The position numbers were made by a program, and so were the translations under genes. The notes under the pieces were generated by a model. The model made no database searches, was not told the origin of the DNA, and saw nothing but the letters and a program-made list of their open reading frames with translations. Source: Lycocorax pyrrhopterus obiensis (lineage: Eukaryota > Chordata > Aves > Passeriformes > Paradisaeidae). Taken from it: DNA of 64,000 bases. Every line of letters begins with the position of its first letter. Within the stretch, counting starts at the first letter, position 1. Below are positions 22,764 through 33,176 of this stretch, in pieces. Where the stretch lies: positions 2,473,136 to 2,537,135 of the forward strand of contig JACSVZ010000024.1 of the NCBI GenBank assembly GCA_014706295.1, given 5' to 3'.

Positions 22764-23342
22764 GTGGGCGCGAGGGCGCGACGGGCTGGGGGTGTTCCGA
22801 GAGTGTCCCTTCTCCCCCCGTCTGTCCGTCCCTTTGTTCCTCCTCCCCTTTGCCCGTCCGTCTGTCCCTTTGTCCGTCCGTCCGTCCGTCCGTCAGTCCG
22901 TCTCTTTGTACTTCCGTCCCTCTGCCTGTCTATTTGTCCTTCCGCGCTTACCTCCGTCTCTCCCGCAGCTGGGCGAGCTGGGTAAAGGCGCCGGGAAGGG
23001 CGGCGGTGGCGGCGGTTCCATCCGTGAGGCCGGCGGCGCCTTCGGGAAGAAGCAGGCGGCCGAGGAGGAACGGTACTTCAGGTGAGTGGGGCCCGGGGCC
23101 TGTAGAGCCGCTCCCCACGAGCCCAGGGCAGGGCCCGATCGGCCTCTCCCGCGCCGCTGCCCCCGCTCGGCTGCGGGGCTACACTTCCTGCCGTCCTCTC
23201 TTGCAGGGAAAAGGAGCGGGAGCAGCTCTCTGCCTTACGGAAACACCACGAGGAGGAGATCCACCACCACCAGAAAGAGATTGAGCGTCTGCAGAAAGAA
23301 ATCGAACGCCATAAGCATAAGATCAAGCAGCTTAAAGACTAA
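22668..23342 (+). CDS. ATP5IF1: ATP synthase inhibitory factor 1, complete spliced gene
   Basis: Three exons (22668-22763, 22969-23081, 23207-23342) give 114 aa (human 106). Residues 1 to about 30 form an Ala/Arg-rich mitochondrial presequence. A Gly-rich linker (G43-G48) leads into the conserved inhibitory segment [20 protein letters not shown] (48-67) and YFR. The rest is a long coiled-coil helix with the pH-sensing histidine cluster (His83-84, His89-91) and heptads [19 protein letters not shown]. The protein binds F1-ATPase in the matrix and blocks ATP hydrolysis when respiration collapses; histidines control its dimer/tetramer state (established family knowledge). The C-terminus ends LKD, slightly shorter than the mammalian LKHDD. 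A polyadenylation signal lies 125 bp past the stop. A second open frame overlaps the mRNA (see the 22570 entry). Confidence 0.97.
22804..22945 (+). repeat. TCCG/TCTG tetranucleotide-rich tract
   Basis: ATP5IF1 intron 1 contains repeated GTCCGTCTGTCC units, including GTCCGTCCGTCCGTCCGTC at about 22874-22893. It is a degenerate tetranucleotide microsatellite and doubles as a pyrimidine-rich tract before the exon 2 acceptor. Confidence 0.85.
22969..23081 (+). CDS. ATP5IF1: ATP5IF1 exon 2 (residues 33-69 plus split Arg70)
   Basis: The exon encodes the glycine linker and the minimal inhibitory sequence ending RYF plus two bases of Arg. Acceptor CCGCAG and donor TTCAG|GTGAGT. Confidence 0.96.
23207..23342 (+). 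CDS. ATP5IF1: ATP5IF1 exon 3 (residues 70-114)
   Basis: The exon completes Arg70 and encodes the coiled coil [18 protein letters not shown] onward, ending at TAA 23340-23342. Acceptor TTGCAG. Confidence 0.96.
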
Positions 23343-23466
23343 GCTGGTGCTGTTGTTGAATGTGCATGGCCAATACCGATTATGGTGTAAAACAGCGTGA
23401 AGACTGTATCTTTTGGTCAACATAATCCAAATCCATCCAATTATACTGTGGTCTGCAACAACATCA

Positions 23467-23472
23467 AATAAA
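23467..23472 (+). terminator. ATP5IF1: ATP5IF1 polyadenylation signal
   Basis: A canonical AATAAA lies 125 bp after the stop codon, giving a short 3' UTR ending near 23490. Confidence 0.8.
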
Positions 23473-23490
23473 CTACTCAGTCTCACTTTC

Positions 23491-26400
23491 TTGCTCAGTA
23501 ACTCTTCAATGAAAACAAAAACAACCAACCTCACTATCTGGTTTTAAACTTCATTTTCTTCCAAAGTAAAGATGCACTCTTGAGTAGGCAGGCCTGTACA
23601 GAACTGAGCTATTTTCTTTAGATTTATATGAAAGAAATGACCATCTGTGCGTAGTGGGATAACTTTAAAGTTAAAGCTGCAAGAAGAGTTGGGGGAAAAT
23701 GGCACCTGTGTAGCGATCCGTTCACAGAGAAGTAACTTTGTTTCAAGTAAAATGTCTTCGTGGCCTAGGGGGGTGTTATCGCCACTGAACTAGCAGGTGA
23801 CAAAAAAAGTAAGGTTCACTTATTGCAATTAGTGTTTAGTGCCATAAACTGAGAGAGAAAAATAGTATTCCAAGTTATGCTGGTGTCATTTATGGTGGTC
23901 CTAGTTCCTGGAGCAAGACAACTGAGATCCTGACTTTCATGTGAATGTTCTTTTCCACAGCGACTTTAAATGCCCAGTAGATTGAGGTTTGTTTTACCGT
24001 CTCAACTTCTCACTTCCTTAGCTAAGCCCCTTTCCAAAGAAGGATGGATTAAGACTAATTTTATGCCATTTCAATCACTTTTGACATTTTAATGTAGGAA
24101 ATTCATCATGGAATACACAGTAAGTGACCTGAAACAATGTGGCCTTACTGCAGTAAGCACTGACAAGAAGGTGACTTTATGTAACAACAGGAAGGTAAAG
24201 AAAACAGCCTTTCCTTCAATACCCGCACTGTCATGTCTGTAAATCTGCCCAAACAGGCTTACTTTGCAGCACTGGTGAAAGCCTGCCTGCATTACCGTCA
24301 GTGAAGGGTGGCAATGACATTGAACTGGGTGTGTATGTGCCTGGAACTACCCTGTCTGAAAGTGCAGGAGGCAAATGATGCCTTTGATGTTGAAAGTGGT
24401 TTGACAAGGTTGTGACTGGCTGGCTGAAGGTGTCCCAGTTTCTCCTGTGTTCCCTAATACATCCCCAGCCAGCTGCTCCCTTTGGGCTGCCCTCACTTGA
24501 CAAATGTTGCAGGTAGTGGTACATCTTGTCTGCAGAGTAAATGACACCACTGTCACTCTGATGCCCTTAAAAACTGTTCTTCAATGAAGATGTCACCCAT
24601 GTGATCAGCCCTGGAAGAGAAGCTATGGAGTGTCCTTGCCTGGTCATGCTCAGTCTGTGATGGTGGTGTGGTGAGTTCAGCCAAGGCTGTGTACAGAGCT
24701 TCACTGTGGGCTTTGCTCCTTTTAGTTGGGGCTAATTAACGAAATACTGGTACCTTCCCCTCCCCACCTCCCTGAACCTGGTGAGACGAACTGCATCATG
24801 AAAAGCAATATACTATTGACCTGTTTGGGTTATACCTATTTAAAAATCCAATTTTTTACCTTTTTCAGAATATTTTTCCTATTGCATCTGTCAGCTGGGG
24901 TTGGCTTCCCCAAAAGCTGCAGAGTCACTAGTGAGAAGTTTGGCATAACAGCTTCAGTGGACTGTGGAGAGCTGACATAAATATTAGGACAACTCTGTAT
25001 TCTGAAGGGAACAGATGAGGGTTTAAATTCACATCTCTTGAGTTTTATTCTGCATTTTGGTGCACTAACTATGCCATGTAAGCTCAGCCACAGAGCCTCT
25101 GCCCAAGCACTTGTAAGGGAGGGGATTTGCTGTGAGACTGGGAGTGCAGCGATTTGGAGCTCTGTGATCTACCACGCCACAAAGAGAGGTGTTACAAACT
25201 CTCTGAAGTCCCTCAGGGCTGCGGTGTGCACCTTGCTACACCACACAGCTTTCTTGCCCACCAGCACTCTCTGAAACACGTCTTTCTTTCCTCACGTTTC
25301 AACTTTGCATCAGTTTCAAGGGGGATCCTACACTGGTAGATGTGCTAGGCCCCTTACCTCCAGTTCATCAGCCCATGCCGTTTTCTGGAGAGGAACATCT
25401 GGCGAAGTCACTCCTCTGCAGTGACCCTGAACTCCTATTAGGTTATGGCAGTGGAAGTACACGTGAGGACAGGCAGCTCTAGATCTGACGGAGCAAGAAA
25501 GCTGGGAGAGAAGCCCCTTTCAGCAGCGGTCTGACTGGCACTTAGTGATTACAAGGCCATGCCCACAGACTGGCTGATGGAGAGGCTGAATGGATTTAAC
25601 AGGGCTATGGCATAAAGCAGTTTCCCTCCTGCTTCCTCTTCTTTTCCCTTTCACTGTCTCAGGCATGTTGGGGAGTCATTCAGCTTGTTACCTCACCAGC
25701 CTGTGTTTTTGTTCCGAGCCCCTCTGAGTCTATGTTACCAAGGTGAATGGCTTCTCAGTGAAAAAATGCCCAAATCACCACCAAGCAAATGGAAGAAGTA
25801 CTGAGGAGGGAGGGAGGGAGGTATGGTGTCTTCTCCCATCTCTTGATGGGCCCTTTGGTAAATTAGAAAAGTCTCTATTTTTATTCAGCTGGCATCCTAA
25901 TTGACTTTGTGGCCATCTTCCCACTAGGAATCCCACTTGGCTGTGAACCTTAGTATGTCTGTTCTATTAGAATGTCTGTTCAATTCATCCTCAGGACGAG
26001 GTTTCTTTACTGTGATCCGTCCACTGACTTCCTCTTCCAGGTAGTCCCAAATCTCCCCGAAACCAGTTTGCTTTAGTTTAATGTCAGTGACACTGGCCAT
26101 TCCTAGTTAGCAGGCACTGCTTTGTTTCCTTGGTGGTGCAAATACCTCTGCCTAGCAAAAGACCCTTCTCCTGAACTTGTCTCTAGAAATCACAAGCACC
26201 TCACCCGTCCCTCTTGTGTTGACCAGATGCAATTCTGTGAGCAACTGAGCTCCTACAAGAGTTACCAGCACCTGCGGTCACAGCACCCTGACCCTTTTCT
26301 TGTGCTGGTTCTGGTGTTCTTTAAAACCTTTTATGCACAGACTCCATTCTAGAAATTTCTTTTCCTATTCCCTGAGGTTGGTAAGAAGCATGAGTTTGTG

Positions 26401-26826
26401 CCTGATCACTAAAAGGTGGCTCAAGGTAAATGTTTGAGGGGGACCTCTGCCTTTTGGCAAAGGAGATGTTAAATCATCTTCTTTTATGTAGTTTCATTAT
26501 CAGTGCATCTCTTCAGAAGTATTTTTTACTTCTATTGAACTTTGAACTGTCTGTTTCTGCAATAAATTACCAAATGACATAGATGTTGCTTGTTCCTGAT
26601 TCCTGTAACACAGTGGTTATCCAGCACAGGTGAGTGTACTGGGTCTGCTGTGCGTGGCTAAAGGTGCGTGGAGTCAATAGCACCAGTTTGCAGGCTTGTA
26701 ACATGTTCATTTCTGCAGCTCCTTTGACAGTGCTTATGATTAAAAACATGAGATGAAAGATGTCCAAGTTACAGACAGACCTCTTATTAGAAGTGTTTTA
26801 AATACAAGGCAGAAAAAAAAAAGATT
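23491..26826. other. Intergenic, no gene recognised
   Basis: No coding exon or RNA gene was recognised. A G-rich run, GGAGGGAGGGAGGGAGG at 25805-25821, has four G-tracts and could form a G-quadruplex. Open frames are all under 110 codons and featureless. Confidence 0.5.
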
Positions 26827-27395
26827 TAATATTTGTGGACACTGAAAAGCTTTGTATACAATTAATTATTGTACAGTGCCACCAAATTCAAGCAATCTTG
26901 TCATTTTGAATCATTTTCTCTCATTGCAGTCTTCAAGCAAAAAGCATCTGCCTCAAGCGAAAGTCTGAGTACAAAACCTACTCACTAACAAGTGAAAAAG
27001 TCCGTGTGAGCTTATTGCTTGAGGTCGTAGGTATGCTTGCGTTTCCACAGATACTGGGGTGTGATAGCTACCTGCAAAATGCATCCGCCCCGACCTGCAG
27101 CACCAAAAGCAAAACAAGCAACCTCCGAATGGTAACCAGAATGCAAACAATCATCAACTAAATAATCCTTCTAATAAAAACCAAAATAACAACCATCGAC
27201 CTAGTCCTTCTACAAGCAGAGACTGAATTTTAAGTTTCTTTCTTATAAAATCAAAATGTTAAAGCCCTTAAGGCTGTTTAATTAATAGCTAATGTAAAAT
27301 TATTAGTTAATGTAAAATTAAGTTCGCTGCATGTATGTCCCATAATACCACTAAAAAATCTCTCTGCTAAAGCTTTTCAGTGTCCACAAATATTA
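26827..27395. repeat. 569-bp segment bounded by perfect 27-bp inverted repeats
   Basis: The left arm 26827-26853 starts TAATATTTGTGGACACTG. The right arm 27369-27395 is its exact reverse complement over all 27 bases. TA dinucleotides at both outer ends would fit a TA target-site duplication of a mariner-like or MITE element, but the arm sequence is palindromic there so this is ambiguous. The interior has a 65-codon minus-strand frame (27150-26953) of unknown nature and an AT-rich partial tandem (27286-27319, copies of TTAATGTAAAATTA with one change). I do not recognise the family. Confidence 0.85.
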
Positions 27396-30300
27396 TTTAA
27401 GATGCATTTGGTCTGATGGACATTTCACCAGCAGGATTTGGTGTTCTGGAGATCATTGCAATAGCGTAGGGCTCCTGACAAATGACATAAGCATTTGCAT
27501 GACTTGCAGCAAGCAGTTTGGGTTCAGTCACCACTTCCAGGGCCAGTGCATGGAGACATGCCAGCTACAGACTGTTTGCTGCAGGATTCCAGAGCAGGAA
27601 TGCTGGGGAGTAAAATAAGATTATACCTCGGACCTCGGTGATTGCTGGGGAGTTAAAAAGGCACAAGTTGTCTAGAGACCTTTCCAGGACTCCCCCTCAG
27701 TCCATGTGAGCTGGAGGGCAGGGCTTAGTTGTTTTTTGGAAAGCTACAAACGGCCATCTACTTCCAGGCAATTCTGGTTCAGAGCAACCAAAACCCAAAG
27801 TTGATGTTTGAAACTGGTAAGGCTGCAAGGACAGTGCTGAACTCAGATAACAGGCCATAGAGGGGCTAATTGTTCTGGGTTTCCTCAGTCGTTCTGGAAA
27901 GGTTGATGGCATGACTAGTCCCCTGCTTTGTCCCACAGGCACAGGGGCACACAAAGGAAGGGATTCTTTTCTCTTCTCTGCCAGGACTGGTGCATCTTGG
28001 TTATTTACTAGTTCTTCAGGGTTGGACTGACCCTGTTCACAACACCCTGACTTCCCATAGCCTCCTATAGCGCAGCTCCATTAAGAGTTTTACTTCTTGG
28101 AGCAGCCTTTATGTCTTCATTGAGGTGCTTATCCTTCCTTAACACCAGATCCTCTGTCTGTACTATGCTTCTAAAGATCCTTGACCAACACTGCTTGGCC
28201 ACCACAGGAGCAGGAGAAGTGCACTTTGTTTTTTGCTAAAACTGAGCTGGTGATTTTTGCTGCAGCAAACAGAAGCTATTTCCCAAGTTGCTCGCTTTGT
28301 GCTGCATCCCACACAAATGTGATGGAAATTGCCAAGAATCCTTGGCTCAGGGATGGGGGAAAAAAGGAAAAGAAAGGAAAGTGAGATCCAAGGTCTTTAG
28401 CAAGCTGGTTTTAGTGCAAGGCACCCAGGTAGCCCAGTCTAGTCTCTTTGGGCCTTTTTGTCACACTCAACCTCCCCACTCCAGAGCAGATAAAGGGAAT
28501 GAGGCAAGACAAAGGCAAAGCATATGTGTGTGTTTTCCTAAAAATCAAATACACTGGCTATGTGCAAGGCAAAAGAAACATATGTGCACAGGGTAATAAC
28601 AGTAGCATGGCCTCTGCAGGCAGAAATTTTCCTGAGCATTTCCCTGCTGTAGAGGTGGTGGAGCACACTGGGGGTACTCAGAAAGTTCCCTACTGATAAA
28701 TAATGCTTGAAGATTTTTAAGATAGACCTCTCCCTAGAAGCCTGGGATTCAGCAAACATGTAAGAGCTGCATGCAGAGCACCAGAGAACAAGATATTTGC
28801 TGGAAGTAAGCACATCTGTGACATATTATCCATAATATGCTGCACTAATAATTGGTCTCGATAAGAAGTCTAGAGCATCAGGAAATGCCATATTCCATAT
28901 ATAAGTTAACAGTTCACATACAAATTACAGCAGATTCAACTCTGTCATCTTGCCACCGACGTGGAACACACAGGAATTTCAGTCCAAGTGTGGAAGAGAA
29001 GTGATAGACTGATGGGAACGTGCTGAGCCTCAGCAAAACTCAACCTCTGGCCCTTGAACATAGGAAAATGTCATCAGGTTGCAGAGTAAATATACAGAGC
29101 TATGGAAAAGCTGGATCCCTTCACTTCTTTGCTCTGTTCCCTCGTGGGTTTGCTCACCGTTTCCCCCTGCAAGACTCGCATGTGCTGAGGGAGCAGAGCA
29201 GGGCAGCCTCCTTGCCAGAGCCAGGCTCTCCCTCTGCATGGTCAGGGGCAGCAGGACTGTCCTGCCCTCCCAGCTCTCAGCAGCTGAGATTAACCCTCTC
29301 CTCAGTTCCAAGATGATTTTTGTTCTGCCTTGGCCCAGGACTAAATCAGGTCTTGTGTGTACCTGTTTAGTTACAATCAGAGAGAGCTGTAAGTAGTCTC
29401 ATTCTGGGATTTTCTATCAAAAATTAAAATTGAGAAATCTAGCAAAAAATTAATTTTCCTCTCATCTCAGAGCATCTAGGGCCTCCTCTCAGGCACAGCT
29501 TGCTGTCTGGCATTATCCCCAACTACCTGAAGGCTATAGCTTCTTCCTGACTAGAGGTGTCCGAAGTTCAGATCATTTTGGGCTGAGGCTGTAGTGTGGA
29601 ACATGAGACCAAAGAACAAAGCACTGCAACACACACAGAACCCAGGGTGGTAGTTGCTGGAGATATTCTGGAAATTATTCTCAATTTATTACACTGCAGA
29701 AACATACATACCTCAATATACATTTTGCTCATTAGCCTCATCATGTTCAGTTGCCAGCTGACAGGACACATGTCATTATACTCCATAATTCACTCCTGGA
29801 ATCTATATTATAAAAAATAGAAGAGCTTTGTGGGACATTTGTTAAGCACTGCTAAAGATGCTCAGCTCCCTTGATTCCTTTATTTGTGTCGCAAAAACTC
29901 CTTTAACCCATCATTCTTAACTCCCAGAAAAAATGCTGCGGTGATCTGGGATGGACAAGGCAATGGATCATTACCCCTCCTTCCATCTCTACACCACAGT
30001 AGACCCTATATCCACCACTGAAGAGCTAGCTCTACTGCCAAATCTCAAAAGGGAAGTCACTGAGGCAGTGCCAACTCTACAAGAGAAGGAGCATGTCTAC
30101 CACCAGACAGGTTCAGCAAGACAGACTGAACACCTCCAGTATCTGCACAAGCTTGCCTCCAGCTTCTGGTTTGGAAATGCTGGACATCACATAACATTTT
30201 TTCCCATGCCCCACATTACCAGTGGTGGGATATCACACATACATGATTCAGCACACAGGTACATGCCATCTTCAGGAGAGTAATTTGGGGGTGAAGGTAC

Positions 30301-30639
30301 TGGAAGAACCTTCCCTGAGAGTATGTGAGCTGCTGCTTCTGTTTACCAGACTCCAGATGCACAGTTCACATGACCGTATGAAGACACGCAGGTTCTCTGG
30401 GTTCAGTTTGACACAGCACTCCGGGACTCAGCCTGACTCAACACAGCATACATTGACTTTCATGTTATGCAACAGCACGTCAAGCACGTGAAACCAGCAG
30501 AACACCATCGGTGCCAACAGGCTGATTTCTTCCTGACTTATGTATTTATTGTGACAAGTCTGCACTCATCGAGAGCCTGATCAAGAAAATCTGGTAAGCA
30601 GGCAAGTAAGACTTAATCACCGATTAATTACATATTAGC
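27396..30639. other. Intergenic, no gene recognised
   Basis: No coding exon, RNA gene or CR1 copy was recognised between the inverted-repeat element and the HNRNPR CpG island. Open frames up to 110 codons (29951-30283) show no family signature. Confidence 0.5.
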
Positions 30640-31560
30640 AGCTGCAGAGCCCCGCACGCCAGCGTCCTGAGATCGGCCTGACCCGCAGCTCCTGCAGCCG
30701 CATAGCTTCCCCTCCTTGCCTCGGGCCTGGAGGGCAACGCAGCCAGACCCGGTCCGAAGGCTCACACGAGGCACGGCTCGGAGAGCGCGACAGGCCCCAC
30801 GGGCAGACAGGGCTGCGCCGGGGTCCTGGGCGCAGCGCGGAGACCAATGCCCGGGGGAGCCCCGGCCCCGGCTTCGCCCCCTCAGCAGAGGCCCCGCCCC
30901 GGGAGCGCCGGGCGGAGCTGAGCGGAGCAGCCCCGCACGCTCCCTTTGTTCGGGCCGCGGGAGGCGCTGCCCCTTTAAATGCCCCCAGTCCGGCCCTACC
31001 GGCGCGCCGGGTGGAAGGCGCTCCGCGATTGGTTACGGCGCCTCCCTCTCATTGGCCGCCGGGAGGAATGGCGCGTCCCGCCTCTCGCGCCTCATTGGTG
31101 CCGCCGGCTGCCCGTCCAGAGCGCGGGTTCCTGAGTGGGCGAAGCAGCGGTCCCTGGAAACAGTTCCGGGAAACCCCGCGTGCTGCCGGGGTCGCGCCGC
31201 CGTCCATGAGGAGAAGGAGGAGCGCGCGCCATTTGCCGTCGCTGCTTGGGCCCGAGCTGCGCCGCGTCGGCCCCGCTCCGGTGAGTGCTGGGGCCGCCCC
31301 GCGGGGCGGGGGCGCTCCGCGGCCGCGCTGAGCCCTCCTGCGTGGGCCCCGCGAGGGGACGGGAAGCGCGGGCTGCGGGCAGGCCCAGCGCGGGCGGGGA
31401 CGGGCCCGGGGCGCTAGCGCGGCGGAGCGGAGCGGGGCGGGGGCCATCGCGGGGCCGCTCCGCGAGCTAGGCGGGCGGGCGCGGGCGCGGGAGTCGTGCT
31501 GGGGAGGGGCCGGGGGCGGGCCCGGCGGGTGGGGGTGGGGGGGCGGCCCGCTCCGCCCAG
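30640..31560 (+). promoter_or_regulatory. HNRNPR: CpG-island promoter of HNRNPR
   Basis: This is a sharply bounded CpG-rich block with GC boxes. Three inverted CCAAT boxes (ATTGG at 31028-31032, 31051-31055 and 31094-31098) would fit NF-Y-driven TATA-less transcription just upstream of exon 1. A TTTAAA sits at 30975-30980, but its distance from the inferred exon makes it an unlikely TATA box. The island extends across exon 1 and into intron 1. Confidence 0.85.
31130..31280 (+). other. HNRNPR: HNRNPR exon 1, 5' UTR (start approximate)
   Basis: The 3' edge is a strong donor, CTCCG|GTGAGT, at 31280/31281. The 5' edge cannot be fixed from sequence and is an estimate placed after the CCAAT boxes. 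The exon contains an ATG at 31206 that remains open to the splice site and joins in frame to the main start codon (see findings). Confidence 0.65.
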
Positions 31561-33023
31561 CCGTGCGGATCAGGGTTGCATGTGACGGGCGGCCGGGACG
31601 CGTCTTTCCCGGGCTGTGGGTCGGGTCGGTCCCTCCGGGCTCTTTAGAGCTGCACCAGCCCCGGCGGCTGCGGCTGTGCCCGGCCCGCTCTGCCCGCGGG
31701 CACAGAAGAACGCTTTCAGCAGCAAATGCGTCTCTGTCGCAGCGCGCCCTTAGATCTTAGGTAGCGCATAATGCGGTAGAGCCGGGAGGGACAGCTGCAC
31801 CCACCCGCAGCGCTCGGGTCTGCGCTTCGTACTTCCATTGAGAGAATAACGCTTGTCAAGTACTTAAAGGAGAAACTGTCCAGAGTTTTGTTGTTAAGAC
31901 TTTGTTTTTCTTAAATTAACTTTTGTCAAAAGCCTCTACTAAATCTTGAAAAGTTTTGCTTAAATGCATCATTATTGCAAATACTTTTAAAAAGTAAGAC
32001 TTTATTTACTCTGTCTGAGCAGCCTTGTTACCTGTCAGTATTTGAACACGCTACTAAAGTACATAAGCTGTGCTGGACTACTCTTTTTGAAACAGTGTGT
32101 TGGGTTCCCTTTCTCATGTATATGGCTCTGAAGGATCCCACCGGCACTTCATGCTGCAAAGGACATTAATGCTCATGAAGCTGGTGCTTTGGTTTTTTGA
32201 TTGGTTGCTTTTTTTCCTTTGAGACTACACTTTAACACAGTTTTTTGTTGTTTTTTTTTTTTTTTACTTGTAAAAGTAATCTAACCAGAATTTTGCATCT
32301 CGCAGTGTAAGCTTTTTGTAACCTATGCAAAATGTAGTGTTTGCGAACAAGCAGTATCTGCTTGATAATTTTGCATCCTTGAAATTGTATTTCCTACAAG
32401 CATTACATGTCCTTACCTCTCAGTTTTTCTGTCTAGGTAAACACTATTGAAATAATACTCGAGTCTCCTGTTAACACTCAAGTTCCTAGTTTAGTCAAAA
32501 ACCCCAATACTCCCTGCTTTGTTAGACAGACATCTGCAAAATTCTTTGAGGATAAATTCTTGAGAACAAAGTTAATTTTTTTGAAGTGTTGCTTGGAACT
32601 GGAGTATCAGGAGTGGTGTTTAGTACAACCTGGACAACCAGATGAGCTATGATTTGCCAACTCCAGTGAGAAATGAGCATGGGCATACTTTATGGTTTAG
32701 GCTAACAAAACGTAGGAGCTATTGGTGCAATCATTGTTTTTTGATGGCTAACCTGCTGTGTTAAAGTGATCTCCCAATCATAGTTGTGTGGGTACTGAAG
32801 CAGAGTTTGTTTCTCTGTGGGCTGTGCTGGTGCCTTGCTTGGCATCATACTGGAGGTTCTCAGATTTTTATTTCTGTGGGGCTGTGGAGTCAGCAAGGCT
32901 GAGCTGGAGAGGTAAGAGTGCCAGCTGCATTTTGGCTTACAGGTAGTGAGAAATCCTGGCTACTGTCTTCAGGCTGTGATGGCTTCAATATAAGGTTTCT
33001 TGTAATTCATGCTAAGAAACACG

Positions 33024-33063
33024 TAGCATATCATAGTTAAGCTTAGCATATCATAATTAAGCT
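33024..33063. repeat. 20-bp tandem duplication
   Basis: Two head-to-tail copies of TAGCATATCATAGTTAAGCT differ at a single base (G to A in copy two). Confidence 0.9.
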
Positions 33064-33118
33064 ATTAAAATGTACTTTCTGTGACTGAATAAGCTAAGGT
33101 ACAAAAGAAATGGCTGTA

Positions 33119-33176
33119 ATGCCTTCATGTACAGAATAAAGGGTCTGCCCTTTTGTACATGCCTTCATGTACAGAA
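33119..33176. repeat. 18-bp direct repeat, 40-bp period
   Basis: ATGCCTTCATGTACAGAA occurs at 33119-33136 and again at 33159-33176 without mismatch, consistent with a local duplication. Confidence 0.9.

Larger units (their letters stand above)
22570..23400 (+). other. Overlapping +1-frame ORF through the spliced ATP5IF1 mRNA
   Basis: An ATG at 22570 (context GGCCATGA, G at -3) opens a frame offset by one from ATP5IF1. It stays open through exon 1 to 22763, exon 2 (22969-23081) and exon 3 to a TGA at 23398-23400, about 166 codons after splicing. The product would be Arg/Ser/Ala-rich with no recognised domain. Stop-poor GC-rich sequence makes chance plausible, and it matters only if transcription starts upstream of 22570. 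Confidence 0.25.

Noticed and set aside
22528..23085. Continuous 185-codon frame through ATP5IF1 exon 1, intron 1 and exon 2
   Set aside because: The unspliced version crosses the (TCCG)n intron. Only the spliced overlapping frame is worth considering and it is reported separately.
26953..27150. 65-codon Cys/Phe-rich frame inside the inverted-repeat element, considered as a transposase or viral remnant
   Set aside because: It is too short, has no recognisable motif, and I could not match it to any family by eye.
30716..31417. 233-codon open frame in the HNRNPR CpG island
   Set aside because: It is Arg/Ala/Gly/Pro-rich and typical of stop-poor CpG islands. It runs across the exon 1 donor and shows no domain.
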